DNA of 64,000 bases from Paracentrotus lividus. Its lineage: Eukaryota > Echinodermata > Echinoidea > Camarodonta > Echinidae. Below the pieces are notes generated by a model. That model was given only the letters and a program-made list of their open reading frames with translations, was not told where the DNA came from and searched no databases. Shown here piece by piece: positions 1 through 12,779 of this stretch (its first letter is position 1; each line of letters opens with the position of its first letter). Where the stretch lies: contig CALNVZ010001570.1 of the NCBI GenBank assembly GCA_940671915.1, positions 1 to 64,000 of the forward strand, given 5' to 3'. The position numbers and the translations under genes are program-made.

Positions 1-1466
1 AAGAGAGAGAAAAACATTTCGTCATATGCTTGATGGCGCAGCTCAGCGGTTTTTACGACCATAAAACCTTTGACATACGCATTCAGAACCAAACCAGATC
101 GCCATAGTCCGCGGCGAATCCGGCATCTAGATTTTCATTTCGCCAGTTCAACCGCAGACATAAAGATATATCAAAGGTTTGGACAACCATAGTGGCTGAT
201 ACGCTATCCGTCCTAGAAGTGAACCGCCTTGGTACACAGACACTTGTCATCGATTACTCTTACGATGGCCGCAGCCAAAAACACCGCAGAAGTTGCAAAG
301 CACTGCTCTCGTCCGGATCCGATACCAGCATGGTACTCAAACGGTGCAGCGTATTATGTGGAGGTACTATTATTTGCGACGTATCTCACGGAGCGCACTC
401 GTCCTTCGTACCGAAGGCCACAGGAGGTGTGTTCAATGCCATGCATGGTCTCATCCATCCTGGCGTGCGCGCACGCATAACGAGTATCAGGTCGCGATTT
501 GATTGGCCAGGCGTAAACAAGACGTTTCGGATATGGCGCAAGAATGTTTGCCGCCAGAAGTCTAGACCCATAGACATACTAAGGCGCCGCTTGGTACGTT
601 TAGCACACGGATGCGAGATTTGCGCACGTGCAATTGACTGGTAGGACTTACCTCCTTCTAATGGTCACGTACGTGCTGACGTGTATAATAGATACACACG
701 ATGGCCCGAAGCCATTCCGATCCCCGATATCTCTGCCGAAAACCGTTGCGAAAGCGTTGATCGGAAGGTGATAGCAGTATTCGGTGCGCCCGACATTATC
801 ACCACTAGATCGTGGTCGACAATTTGAATCCCGACTCTTCGCTGAATTGATGAGATTGTTAGGACCACAGGATACGCACGACTGCATATCACCCCGCTGC
901 AAATGGAATGATCGAAAGATTCCATCGCCAGCTCAAAGCCGCTTTAAAAGCGCACGCAGATCACGACTTGGCATGAATACCTGCCAGTTACCCTCTAGGT
1001 ATACGTACCACGGTAAAAGAGACTGTACGTGCTCACCAGCCGAGTTGGTTTATGGGACCACACTGCGATTGCCAGACAATTGTCGCGAATAAGCAATTCG
1101 AATCGACCCTAGCAATTACGTTTCAGTTTGCGACAGCAATGGCCGCGAAACACTGCAACCAACGAGAGCAAAACAAACCAAAGTCACATTCCACCACGCT
1201 TGTTCGAATGCACGCACGTTTTCGTGAGGGAAGATGCTGGCGAAGCGCTGCACAACCGTACAAAGGGCATACAGGTCATTAAGCCCAACGAGAAGTTTTT
1301 CACCATCGATCTTGCGGGAAGCGCGACCAATTATTTGCCGCCTAAAGTCGCGTTCGTTGAAAAGCGCGCTGATCCGAGTGGCTCCGGAAAAAGCCGCTGC
1401 ATGAGCAATAGTGTATGTCACTTTCCAAGTTATATGAAGTTAATAGAGATAGTTTTTTTTCTATGA
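1..1466 (+). pseudogene. Decayed Ty3/gypsy pol: RNase H end and integrase
   Basis: This is the 3' part of a gypsy-type retrotransposon polyprotein entering from the left edge. Bases 1-191 read, across frameshifts, like the C-terminal RNase H region that precedes integrase. 192-644 is open and carries the integrase zinc finger: the His pair in HGLIHPG, then WPGVNK and the Cys pair CEIC. 645-1092 matches the catalytic core in changing frames (RYTRWPEAIPIPDIS, then FGAPDII, QFESRLFAELMRLLG, SPAELVYGTTLRLP). 1128-1466 reads like the post-core tail (VREDAG, FFTIDLAGSA). Frames break at least four times, so no functional protein is made. The family is recognised by motif order. Subfamily unknown. 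Confidence 0.85.
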
Positions 1467-1556
1467 TATATACGATATATAAGTAATATTAGACTTGAGT
1501 ATCGTAAGCAAGTGATTCTTATCATTCAATTAGCACTTCCTTACTAAGGGGACTTA

Positions 1557-1969
1557 ATGTAGTGACGGATTTATTCGTTTACAACCATTTTTTATTCCGC
1601 CTCTTTAAGAACACCGTCACATGACGTATTTGGCGTCAAAGCTGAACACGGTCACGTGACATAATTTGGCGCACGTCGACAACGCCCCATTTCTGGTTGT
1701 ACTGCCGTCGTCGACGTGTCATGTCAGTGCATTTATACTGCATTAATACAGAATTGTACAGTAGTTATAAACCCATGGCTGAATATACGAGTAGCAAAGA
1801 TATGTGAATATTATATTGATTTGTTATAGCACAACTATGGATATTAAGAAAGCATTACTGCCGACAATGGTGATATTAGCAAATTTATTAGCAATTTTAT
1901 AACGGTATCTTTACTTCTTTGAGTCACTTCAGACTGCCTTTTATTTTCTGGACGCGACATTAATTTTAA
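1557..1969 (+). repeat. Possible gypsy 3' LTR
   Basis: Just after the pol remnant a purine-rich stretch (aaggggactta) precedes a TG start at about 1557, the arrangement expected of a polypurine tract and 3' LTR. A CA-like end is possible near 1969 (ggacgcgaca). There is no second LTR in the window to compare with, so both ends are guesses. Confidence 0.35.
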
Positions 1970-2729
1970 CCAGAAATATATTATTAGAAGGAATAAAGAT
2001 TGCTTGATATATTTTATGCCGAATATTAATCACTTGCTTGAGTGGTTGAGGAGTTAGCATAAGTGTTTTGTTATATACGTATTTTTGATATGATGCGAGT
2101 CTCAGCATCAACCAGTATATTCAGAAGTGTGAATTTATCAACAAGAACAATATGATTTCTAGATGATAAAACACAAAGTAAAATAATTTATGTAATTTTT
2201 GTCCATTTGTAGCTACTGAGGTTCAAGCTGCTGAACATTCTGACGTGGACGCTTAGTCTTCGTCGTGATGCAGCGAGATCATTGTGAAGTAAAATGTTTT
2301 AAATTTCAACCCTAAAACCTAGGGTGAGTAATCAGAGTTATCATAACATTAAACAATTGAAATATTAATTGTGTATTTCATATTCCGAAGAAATTTACAG
2401 TTAATATTGAAACAATTATCATGTATTTAATATTGTGAGTATTTAATTGTATATCAATTTAATTTCGTTACACGACACTTGTTTAATGAAAGTTATACAG
2501 CATTAATTTAATCGCATGAGAATATAAAATAAATACTCTACTTAAATGAACCATATTTCTTATATTAGTTGAATATCTAAATTTGATAACTTATCTTTAT
2601 AACTGCATTTCTTACAGAATTGTAATCATATTTTAAGGCAATTATTTTGGTGAATATTTTTTATTCTATGATCATTGTAGCCAGTCTTGATTATAACCAC
2701 GATGTTATTTTTTATTTGTCTTCGTAAAA
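1970..2729. other. AT-rich stretch, nothing recognised
   Basis: AT-rich non-coding sequence with short poly-T and ATTTA runs. I see no open frame, repeat structure or RNA gene. Confidence 0.5.
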
Positions 2730-3420
2730 TGCAGGGGTCACGGTCTTTCTCAAATACCAAATTAAACACCAATAAAACTCAACCATCCTGTATCCAAGCG
2801 TCATTTATTCGACTCCGGTATCTCAACGGTGGGACGTAACAACCCACAGGCTCTTTTACAGATTCACAATAGCGATTACTTCCTTGCTTAATTCTGTTCT
2901 CCAAACTTGCTAGCAAGTGCTTGCTGTCCTGTAGGCTCTACCATTCGCACCACATTAAAGGGATGTGCCGCTTCCTAATCATATTTTTGACGCCAGCATG
3001 CCAGGCAAGCTCAAGCATGGCGGTTCATCTCGACAGCTTTCTGTACGTCCAACTTGCTCTAAACATATGCGTTCACCTCTACGTACTTCCAATATACGTT
3101 TCAGCCTGGACTCCTCCTGTAAGCGGCTCCCTAGAACTTGGCTCCACTCGAGCACAAACTACTGGTACTGTAGTACAGGCATCCTGGCAGACTTGCTTCA
3201 CTGTGCTATACGATCTATCAATGATATGCGCCCATAAACCTCCTCTAATCCACGCCAGGCTTCCACTAGGCTTAGCCGAACTAATTAGCACTCCACTGGT
3301 GCTCTGGGTTCTCCAAACCAATGATGGCTCTGATCACTGCATGGTTCTGCAAAGAAACAAAAAGACACCTGGGCGCAATTCTGAGTTCGAAAGAATATCA
3401 TGAATTTGTCTTGCATGCTT
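2730..3420 (-). repeat. Possible minus-strand retroelement fragment
   Basis: Read on the minus strand, 2730-2840 begins TGTTACGTCCC and ends near CCCTGCA, an LTR-like TG...CA arrangement. The adjoining 2900-3400 is unusually GC-rich for this window and stays open in one plus frame (2921-3403). The translation matches nothing I know, and the openness may only reflect base composition. Low confidence. Confidence 0.25.
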
Positions 3421-5618
3421 TAAAATGATTGTCAACAATTCCAGCCAATGCCATAATTGACTCATTATAAAATATGCACTCACAAAGTAAGGCTCCATAC
3501 TAGGTCACAGTTTTGCAAGCCTCTGCAAAGTACGTATTTCCTTTCTTTTATTAATTCATTTATCCATACATTTTATGTTAAATCCTTAACATACCAACTT
3601 TATCCTCAAATCCCCTTAAAGGCAAGTTTTTTAATGCCATAATGCCAATTAAAGGCCATTTCTTTTAAAGTGCCTAGGCCTACCCATAAGGCAAAGGATT
3701 CATAAGTTGTTAGATATGGGCTAGAGCAAAAATAGCCCGAAATATTCACTCGAATATGGTCTAGTGTTATTCATTGCCTAAATGTAGGTACAAGTTTCCA
3801 TCTAGACCTGTATTGACTGCAGCCATTGTGCCGAGTCGAAAGCCAACGTGGCGTGGACTACATAATGTATCGTAACACGAGACTTCAATCTCTTTCACTC
3901 CCATTTCCAACTGTTCTTTCCTACGATCATGCACATTGTAGTCCAAGCTTCCAAATCAATCAATGAATTTAACTATATCATTGAACTCATGGTTAATAGA
4001 ACCCACCATAATCTTTGGCATAGGCCTACATGTCTATCTTAATTGACAAATAGCAATACCTTGCTTATTTGGCCAAGTGAATTTATTCACTTCCAATTAT
4101 TCACTTCCAATGATTTCAGAATCATTCAGTACTTAGGCCTATATATAGCCTAAATATCTAATTGTTTTAGATAGCGTTCACACCTGGAGGTCAATCATCT
4201 TCTAATGATAATTTACTTTGAGACAGTTAGCTTACTGGACAAAGCGTTACTTAGCACTTTGTAACTACTAAAATGAACAAAAGGAAATGTACTACGACCT
4301 GCCATAAGCAGCTTGAACTCGTCTTTCTCGATTTTCCTCCGGCGTCTGGAAGCTAACGTGTCTGAAATACTGGTGTGTAGAGCCTCAACACTGAAGCACT
4401 ATAATCCAGTCTCACCAGGTATTTTATTGTTTATCCCAGTGTAATAAATCCCAGTCCACCAAATACATGCACAACCACCAAGGTAGCCACCTATATCCAT
4501 ATTTCTAGCGCTATCATTCCGAAAACACTTCCAAATTTTTCACTCAAACATATAAGTGTCCTATCACAGCAACCACGACGAAGATGATGCATTATCATCC
4601 GCTGTTTGTAAGCGTTGCAGAAATAAACGCGCACATTCCAATCCGCATAAACCACCTGTTTACGCAGGAAGCGTCAACAATGTGATACAATACCCGCGTA
4701 TGTTACATTCCGGCGCGCCAATGGTTTCAATAGAACTGGGTCACAATAAATGCGTACATTACATTCTGGCGCCCATTTTCAACATGTAAACATGTTGATC
4801 AACCCACATTTTATCAGCCATTTAATAAACCATTTTAAATCGTCTTTGACTCTTTAAATTTCATTATTTTGAAAAAATGAACTATACAGTCTTGTAGATT
4901 ACATCGCACACTACTATTGTGCAAATTTTCGCGGCGCTCGCGGGATCGGCGGCCGAGATCTGAAGGGGGGCCTAATAAGCCCCCCCCCCCCCCCCCCCCC
5001 CCGGCTGTGAAATGACAAAAATAACCCGGCATTTTTAGGGTTTAAAAAAAGGGGGGAATTCTATCAAATAAAAGCGTAAAAACTAATCTAATCAATTATA
5101 CTTTGAACTGTATCTTTGTAAAGTACATAACCAGCAACTCAAATGAGAAGCCATTTGGTGAAAGCTGGTATAAAATTGACAGAAAAACATCTTCTTTATA
5201 TCGACCGATTGTCAGATATCAATTATAAAAAGAGGTTAGCCCTGTAAGAAAAGCAGATTACGTTGAGACATCATATTACACGTTTTATTGAATTTATCTT
5301 TTTTATTGTTGAAATTGCCCTTTTTAATCTGAAAATTCATATTCGCAGAAAAGAAGAACCAAGGAGTTTATTTGCTTAAATCAATTAATCGAAGTATATT
5401 AAACACACCATTATGTTAACTTCTGTATCTTTACTTCACGCACTACACATGATGTACTACAGCCGGAGTGCTGCGCATGACTACCATTCGACAAAATCTC
5501 TAAAATCAAGGATCTTCAGATGGATGAAAGCTTGGAAGTGTTTTGTTGTTGGTTTTCTTTTGGGGGGTATCTAGCGTGATTGCAATCTTCAAACAAGGAT
5601 ACTAACACAAAACCTCAG
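3421..5618. other. Unassigned sequence upstream of the ankyrin exon
   Basis: No convincing exon, promoter or RNA gene. The interval includes a poly-C tract (4981-5002) in a GC-rich patch and an AT-rich run up to the ankyrin acceptor. A 5' exon of the ankyrin gene could lie here or further left. The acceptor phase requires that the upstream exon ends two bases into a codon. Confidence 0.5.
4981..5002. repeat. Poly-C tract
   Basis: Uninterrupted run of about 22 C, preceded by a short G run (4965-4970) that could pair with it as a hairpin. Confidence 0.9.
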
Positions 5619-5621
5619 CAG
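5601..5621 (+). promoter_or_regulatory. Branch point and NAGNAG acceptor of ankyrin exon
   Basis: A consensus branch-point sequence (TACTAAC at 5600-5606) lies 12-15 bases upstream of a tandem acceptor, CAGCAG at 5616-5621. Both AGs keep the same reading frame, so alternative use would add or drop one residue only. Confidence 0.65.
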
Positions 5622-7509
5622 TATTTTCCGGTTGTATTCACAATTTACATCATCAGCAACCTTAAAGCTAGAAACGAACATGTATTCCGCTGCAAAGCGT
5701 GGCCATATTTCGATCGTCAGAAAACTTATCAGTGAAGGAGCTGAGGTGAATAAGGCCTATGACGATGGTTGGACTGCATTACATGTAGCTGCTGAGAATG
5801 GTCATCTTGATGTCACCAAATGTCTAACCAGTCAAGGAGCTGAGGTGAATAAGGGTGATAACGATGGTTGGACTGCATTGCATTTATCTGCTAAGAATGG
5901 TCATCTTGATGTCATCAAACATCTTATGGATCACGGAGGTGATCTACACAAGACCACTGACAGAAGATGGTCAGCATTGTATATTGCTGCAGTTGAAGGC
6001 CATGTTGCTGTTTCAAGTTTTCTGCTTAGTCAAGAAGCCAAGGAGACTGAATCAGGTACGATTCATTGGACGGAACTACATTTTGCTGCAGAGAGAGGTG
6101 ATCTCGATATCTCAAAAAATCTGGTCAGTCATAGAGAACTGATGAATGGTCCTGGTTCTTTTGGTTGGAGAGCCTTACATATCGCTGCAAACAACGGTCA
6201 TCTCGATATCGTACAGCATTTGATCATCCACGGGGCCGATGTCAATTCCAGCAATGAGTTTGGTAGGTGTGCCATACACAATGCTGCTAAATACGGGCAT
6301 ATGGCTGTCGTGAAGTATCTTATCAATCGAGGGGCTGTTGTGAATAAGGGAAACAATCAGGGGAAAACCGCCCTACATTATGCATCAGAAAATGGCCATT
6401 TAGCCATAGTCAAATATCTCATTACTCACGGATGTGAGATAGATAGAAGTGATATCTTTGGAATCACAAGTCTACACTATGCTGTGTATGGCGGTAGACG
6501 TGACATCATAGAGTATTTTCTAAGTCATGGGGCGGAGCTGAACAAAAAGAGTGTACGCGATAATACAATTTTAGAATTTGATGCACAATATGGCCACTAT
6601 GACGCAAAATGTGTTAGCCGACGAGGAGCCTATGCGTTTGGCAGACTCTTAGACACATTCAAGGTATATAAAGGTACTGCGGAAGATGATCTCGGTGTCA
6701 ATACACAACATCCCATTCAAGATGATGATGAGGATAAGACAGCTCAGGTTGGAATGATTGGCATGTATACGCTAATAATGTCATCGGATCTTGACATTGA
6801 GGCCCTACTTATTTGTAGTGAACGAAGCAGAACAGTTGGTCTCACATCATTACAGCTGGCGATTGAAGCTGGTCATCTTGCAATTGCTCAGTATCTAGTT
6901 GGTCAAGGGGTTGATGTTAATGAAAGCAATACCATAGGTTGGACTGCCCTTCATCTTGCAACCCAAAGAGGTCATTATGGAATCGTAAAGTATCTTCTTG
7001 GTGAAGGAGCTGAAGTGAATAAAGGGGATATTTATGATATCTCTGCCTTGCACGTTGCTGCATTTGTTGGTCATAGTAAGATTGCTGGTCTTTTGCTGAG
7101 TCAGGGAGCAGAGCTCGATGGGAGAACCAAGACGAAATTTTCAACAGCCCTACATGTTGGAGCACAGAATGGCCATACTCATGTTGTTGCATGCTTGTTC
7201 AGTAACGGAGCTGATGTTAATACGACCGACCATGATGGATGGACTCCTTTGCACATAGCTGCTCAGAACGGTCATCTTGACCTCACAAAGTTCCTTCTCC
7301 TGCAAGGTGCCGATTCCAGTCAGGTCACAACTAAAGGATGGACGGCCCTACATTTGTCTGCTGCAAACGGACATACAGATGTCACAACATGTCTTGCAGA
7401 TCACGGGGCTGAAGTGAACAAAGCTAACGTTAAATCTCGTGACACAAGTCATCATATCAAATGTGCTGATGGACATGGAAAGCTGGATGTCCTCACAGAA
7501 GACGACAAG
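5619..7509 (+). CDS. Ankyrin-repeat exon (about 15 repeats)
   Basis: Large single exon, open throughout, encoding about 15 ankyrin repeats of 33 residues with the usual WTALHxAAxNGHLDV helix pair and GAEVNKGDNDG loop. Counting from 5632, repeats run over residues 17-330, then a spacer of about 85 residues (roughly 330-415) keeps only traces of the motif and is acidic (DDDEDK), then repeats resume to about residue 600. The final residues (TSHHIKCADG) look like a decayed repeat. Ankyrin repeats bind protein partners. The donor is GACAAG|GTATTC, phase 0, matching the next exon. No initiator methionine can be assigned; the codon at 5632 is TTG, so the true start lies upstream. Repeat style resembles the expanded sea urchin ankyrin families. 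Confidence 0.93.
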
Positions 7510-7539
7510 GTATTCAAATAATTAAATATTATTGTTATA

Positions 7540-7731
7540 GGTTTTCCCGGTAAATTTTAAACTCTTTTCAATTGAATTCGTTAATGTTCATTCAATTTAA
7601 AAGATACCTTATGGAGCGGAGCTATCGGTCAATTGAAGTTTAGATTTTTAATCACGATCACATTTCGAACGAAATTGCTTGTAAGAAATATCAAATTGAT
7701 CGGAGATAGTTTAAACTTGACCGGGAAAACA
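7540..7731. mobile_element. Small TA-flanked MITE
   Basis: Terminal inverted repeats of about 23 bp begin GGTTTTCCCGG on the left and appear inverted at 7709-7731. TA dinucleotides flank both ends (7538-7539 and 7732-7733). It has no coding capacity and sits 30 bases downstream of the ankyrin exon donor. Confidence 0.7.
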
Positions 7732-8645
7732 TATATTATTATCATTATTCTCGTCTAAGTTATACCAAGAGTTGCTATTCAAATTAAAAAGGAATATGGA
7801 AGTATTTTGCTACGCCAAAAACGCCTCGAGGATATACTAAAAATCCTAACATCTTATTTGCATATTAAATATAAATATACTTTTTCCTGCTCGATTTTTT
7901 AGGACTTTTGGGATTTTGTATCCGGAAAGACTAAAAAAGGTCAAAACTATTATGTGTATATTACGTATTCCTGACATAATTAACAAATTTATTTTTTTAA
8001 TGCTGAAATTGCAGTGAAACTATCATATGTTTATGAATTGCTGCTCTAATGAATCAATAAATTTACAGGTAATGTTCATATTATGCAAATTATATAGTCC
8101 ACTTTCCCTGACTGACATGAGATTTTTCACATATTAGATCTTTACCCCAAAAAAAATGTGCCTTGAAATATATAATGTTGCGATTATTTGTGGGTCAACA
8201 CCTTAATTTACTAGATTAACTTGACTATAAAGGTTCAATAGAGATCCATATCTGTAACTCCTGTACACTTGCACATGTATTGTACGCGTATATTACGAAA
8301 CATTGGTTTAACTTTATATTTCTGTAATTTCTTTTATCAAGTGCGGCGGAAAGAAATGCCATACACTTTTAAAACGTCCTATAAATAAAAATTTCCGTTA
8401 AAAAAACAACAAAAAATATAAATATATGGAGAGCCAAACGTCTCATCTTCATATAGTTTATGTTTGATTGAACAACACTCTTTTGTAAAGGACCTTAGAA
8501 CATAGTTTTCGCAGGAACTATTCACTACCAGTCACATCGCTCTAATTACTAAAAAAAGTCAACACCATATGTAATTATCATCTTCAAATTGAGATTAAAA
8601 GGACATGATATTTAAAGTTTTCCATTCTAATTGTTTTCCCTCAAG
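7732..8645. other. Intron, nothing further recognised
   Basis: AT-rich intron sequence between the first and second ankyrin exons. No repeat or RNA gene recognised. It ends with a pyrimidine tract and CTCAAG acceptor. Confidence 0.6.
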
Positions 8646-8849
8646 CTTGTCGAACTTTATGGCGAGGAAGGGTGCACAGCAGTTCATTTAGCCACTCAAT
8701 ATGGTCACACCTCAGTCATCGAAACATTAGTTTCACATGGAGCCGACCTGAACAGTCAGTCTAACGATGGACGGACCTGTCTTCATGAAGCCATCTTACT
8801 TTCCAATCGGAAGTACAGCAATGTTGAAACAACACCTGTACTTCAAAAG
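8646..8849 (+). CDS. Ankyrin-repeat exon 2
   Basis: Exon of 68 codons between acceptor tttccctcaag and donor AAAAG|GTGAGA, phase 0 at both ends, continuing the frame of the preceding ankyrin exon. It encodes one clear repeat (CTAVHLATQYGHTSVIETLV, then HGADLNSQSNDG) and the start of another (RTCLHEAILLSNRK). It extends the repeat stack towards the ZU5 domain. In sea urchin ankyrin-ZU5 proteins the last repeats are likewise split over small exons. Confidence 0.85.
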
Positions 8850-9406
8850 GTGAGATAATTTAGAAAATACTCGACCAATACAATTCCAAATGTATTTAGT
8901 AATTACTTTAACGGGCGTCCCCACCCCCTAAAAAATACAGACATTTGGCCAAAATGTTCCCAATCACTAAGATCGTACAAAAGTTAACTTTATACTTATA
9001 ATGATTATTGCACTACCGGGGGAATTATGCAGAAGCTAATGACAATTTAAAGAATAAAGGGTCGGAACAAATAAAGCATATTCCCTGAATAAATATAGCG
9101 ATCTAGAAAATAGCATTTCACTTAATCAGTGTCTTGTTTTGTTTGCGAGCGCGAGGTGCGAGCCCTAAATTTTGCCTTATAGTAAAATTTAGCATTGTAC
9201 TTTGACATATTTTTTGCTTCTTCACTAGCTTCACTAGCTGATCACTAAATAAAAAATGTTAAGTTTTAATAATCGAGGGGGACGACCCCCCCCCCGATAA
9301 AATATAGAGGACAACGTCCTCTCACCCCCCCCCCCCCCCGGACCGCCGCCAATGAACATGGCTACATAAATTGATCCAGTTTGCACCATTATAATGATTC
9401 GTATAG
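8850..9406. other. Intron with poly-C tracts
   Basis: Non-coding interval between ankyrin exons 2 and 3. Two C-rich runs (9287-9296 and 9325-9339) surround an inverted motif (gaggacaacgtcctc), suggesting a hairpin. No gene seen. Confidence 0.6.
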
Positions 9407-9564
9407 ATCTCAGCAGACTATCATCGGACAGAGCTCTCCTCCAAGGAGGCATTGGTATTTTATCTCTTGGACCATGGAGCATTGACGGACATCAGGGACA
9501 ACAAAGGCAACAAACCAGTCCATTATGCCAATGATGAAATAATCAGAGAGATGATATATTTAAG
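9407..9564 (+). CDS. Ankyrin-repeat exon 3
   Basis: Exon of 52 codons plus two bases. The acceptor is tatag at 9402-9406, chosen because only this AG keeps the frame; a CAGCAG site 7-10 bases downstream would shift it. The product (ISADYHRTELSSKEALVFYL, then LDHGALTDIRDNKGNKPVHY) completes the last ankyrin repeat. The donor is TTTAAG|GTGGGA, phase 2, which fits the single leading base of the ZU5 exon at 21762. The intron that follows is about 12.2 kb. Confidence 0.8.
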
Positions 9565-10346
9565 GTGGGAAAATGTATACTTCAGCCATTAAAGTACAAA
9601 CACGTAAATGTCTGAGATATTGAATATTTTATGTAAATACTGGGTGTATCGAGTAAAAAAAGAAGGAAACTCAAGTTTGATCATCACTTGGTGATTGTGG
9701 AGCTTATATCACTGTAAGGTGTAACTAATTACTATTCTAATGCTCACCAATGTCACGCATCACTGAACCCAATTGTTCTGAAAATGTCTCGCAAAATTGT
9801 GAGTGGCTCACCTCCATGCTTCTCGAGATGGTTTGTTTGACAGTGCCTGAAAAGGAAACCCATGTTCGATCATCAATAATTTCAAAAATATTACAGTGGT
9901 GATTATGAAGTTTTCTTCTTTTTCTTTACAATCTCAATGATTTACTTCAGCTGCTCCAGCTTTATGGAATGCATTACCAACACAGATTTGTTCTTAGAAA
10001 CGTTCAAATCTAATCTCAAAACATTACTTTTTGGGAGGGCATACTAACTTGAATATTAATGTTGCATTATATTGTAAATAGAATTTTTGTAGTTTCTTTG
10101 TATGATTATTAAAATATGTATTGCTTTTTTACTGTCTGGTGTGTTTGGCATTCTGCAATCCTTTCCTCTTTGACTTTGACATGGCAGATATGGAGTGTGC
10201 GCCTCACAGGCTGTACCTCTCTTTTGTTTAATTTAGGGAAAGTGCTAATAACTATGTTTGTAGTTCAACAATTTCATCTTGTTTTACAATGCGCCTCGGA
10301 ATAGTTTAACTAGACAGTTGGCGCTATATAAATGCGTTATTATTAA

Positions 10347-10395
<49 letters not shown>

Positions 10396-10805
10396 ATTAC
10401 CTCTCTCAGCCCACCAATGTCACGCATCATTGAACCCCATTGTTCGAAAAGTTGTCGCAAAATTTTGATTGGTTCACTTTCATGCTCATTGAGATGGGTT
10501 ATTTGAATGGGCTTAAAAATGATTACCAATTCTAAGTAAAGCATTCAAACGACTTTCAATAAATGCTTTTGATATAATAAATGGGTTGGAAAGACCCACT
10601 TATTTAGTCCATCAAGCTAAACATCCAAATAATTTCAACATGTTACAGCTCACGACACCAGAGAATCAACAGTTCACTGTGGATAATGTAAGAATCATGA
10701 AAGTGCACCAATTTTCCCAGAAATTTTCAGAACGATGGGGTTCATTGATGCGTAACATTGATGAGCTGAGAGGGGTATCATTAAAATGGAAATGAAAAAC
10801 ATTTA
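9565..10805. repeat. Intron start with three degenerate copies of a ~100-bp unit
   Basis: Related sequences occur at about 9742-9842 and 10405-10510 (minus strand) and 10690-10790 (plus strand). Their translations share a core seen best as WGSMMRDIGG and WGSLMRNIDE. The family is not recognised: decayed exons or a transposon piece are both possible. A LINE-like patch at 9950-10050 is too short to call. Confidence 0.4.
10341..10396. repeat. (TTA)n microsatellite
   Basis: About 17 near-perfect copies of ATT/TTA, adjacent to a short sequence (gcgctatataaatgcg) typical of the 3' end of echinoid SINE-like repeats. Confidence 0.9.
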
Positions 10806-11660
10806 CCATTTATTTATTTATTTAGACTGCGGACTTTACAAGGCAGTTGCCACGTAGAGGTCAGTCGTTTTTAACTCGGCAGTTGCAGGTTTTTTCCGGG
10901 GAATTCTCTTTTTCTTTAGATTTCTTTAATGACTTTTTGGTTGCGTGATTTCAGAACAGCGTCTCCGTTTTTCGTGCAGCTGTAGCTGATTTTCACTGTG
11001 TTTTTGTTGAAGATTGTATGTAGTTTGCTTCCTTTAGGGAAATGTCTTTCTGTGAGGTTAAGAGATTTCCCGCCAATGTTGGTTTTGACGTTGGTGCTGA
11101 AAGGTTGAACCACGTAAGTCTTCTCTGGCGATTTTTCTGTTTTTATTTGTTTTTGAGTTGCATTGGGGGAATTTTATGTCCCCATGGTAACCACTGTTAT
11201 GGAGAGCCTCGCTGCATACCTGTGATGCATTTCTGAATGCATCTTCGTTAGCTGACAAGGATGAGATCTTAGTTTCCACTGCCTTCGGGATTTGCTTGGT
11301 GATGCTTGGTGGGTGGTTTGAGTGGGCGTTTACATACATGGGAGTGTCGTTAGGCTTCCTGTCTGGTTGGAAAGTGTTGTTGTCCAGATTGAGTGTTACG
11401 TCTAGGTAGTCAACCCGTTTTAGATTGGTCTGTCCTGTTATTTTCAGACCTAGCTCCTGGAATGTTTTGATTAAGGTTTTTCTTGTCCTGTTGGCTCTAC
11501 TTCCTGAGGTGCGTCTAAGTGTAGCCAGTCCGTCGTCCCTGTAGAGACCGATGCTGTGTGCGTTTAGTTTGTTCTTCAACTGCGACAGAGCGTATAGGTC
11601 TACGAGTTCACAGATCTCGGCCCCGTCGTATGCCCCCATTGAAACGTCAAATTGGCGTTG
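10806..11660 (-). pseudogene. Penelope-like element, reverse transcriptase C-terminal half (left copy)
   Basis: The minus strand stays open for 193 codons at 11058-11639 and carries the catalytic YRDD box (GLYRDDGLA), then GLKIT, YLDVTLNL, and the RKPNDTPMYVNAHSNHPP block typical of this reverse transcriptase group. After a frame change (11057-10846) the element continues with KTNIG, FNKNTVKISYSC and a CNCR...GNCL cysteine linker (broken by one stop), where Penelope-like elements join RT to a GIY-YIG endonuclease. The left copy ends close to the linker. It forms one arm of a large inverted structure with 14564-17000. Confidence 0.75.
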
Positions 11661-11679
11661 GACGTCTCTTTTGAATCAA

Positions 11680-12748
11680 GGTACATATGGATAATTCGTT
11701 TTTCTGTTTCACTCATGAAGGATCAAAAACGGCATTTGCCTTCGCCATTTCATTTTTGAAACACAAAAACAAAATCGCAAAGCAAAAAACGTGTTGTGAT
11801 TTTGTTTTTGGTAATCAAAAACAGAAATCAAAAACACCTCTTCTGATTTCCTTTTTCGTTTTCCTTTGACAAAACAGAATATTGAAGACTGCCCTCTACA
11901 TTAATTTTTCCTCAATGGGTAGAGCCAGAACAAAGACACTCAAAAGGGAAGAGAGGACACACCGGTGTAAAGTTGGTTACTATTCAGTTACTTATTCAAA
12001 ATTTTAAAAGGACTCGCTTTCAAAAAACAAAAGGTACCACAAGGACACTAGGTGACGGGCAATTAAAAAATTATGTCTCGTCCCGGGCAAGTGGGGCTAA
12101 TGACCTTGACACTCGCAAAATATAAAATAAAACATACACTCATTCTATAAGTTTTACAAAGACCTTTAAAAAAAAAAAAAAAAAAAAAAAAACGTGCCTC
12201 GAGGAGAAGTAGGCCTACGACACGGACAATTCAAAGATATAGGTCACGACCCGGGCAAGTGGGGCTAATGTTCTTGAAACTCGTTCAATAAGAAATAACA
12301 CACAGTAAGCCGATGGTTACTTATTCAAAATTTAATAATGCCATTTTTTCAAAAAACAAAAGGAGCCTCAAGGACAAATGGCACACCAGCAATTCAAATG
12401 GCACACCGACAATTCACAAATGTAGGTCTCGACCCGGGCAAGTGGTGCTAATGACCTTGAAAACCAAGAAATATGAAATAAAACATGCACTTATTCAAAG
12501 TTTTACAAAGACCTTTTTCCAAATAAACAATACGTGCCTCAAGGTCAAGTAGGACACGGGCAATTCACAAATGTAGGTCTTAACCCGGGCAATTGGGGCT
12601 AATGGCCTTGAAACTCACGAAATAAATAATAAAACGTACACTCATTCTAAGTTTTAGAAAGCTAGACCTTAAAAAAAAAAATAGGTGCCTCGAGGACAAG
12701 TAGGCCTACGACACGAGCAAATCAAAGATATAGGTCACGACCCGGGCA

Positions 12749-12779
<31 letters not shown>

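Noticed and set aside
2921..3403. 160-codon plus-strand ORF as a gene
   Set aside because: No recognisable domain, no splice or promoter context, and overlapping open frames on both strands; probably a compositional artefact or retroelement remnant.
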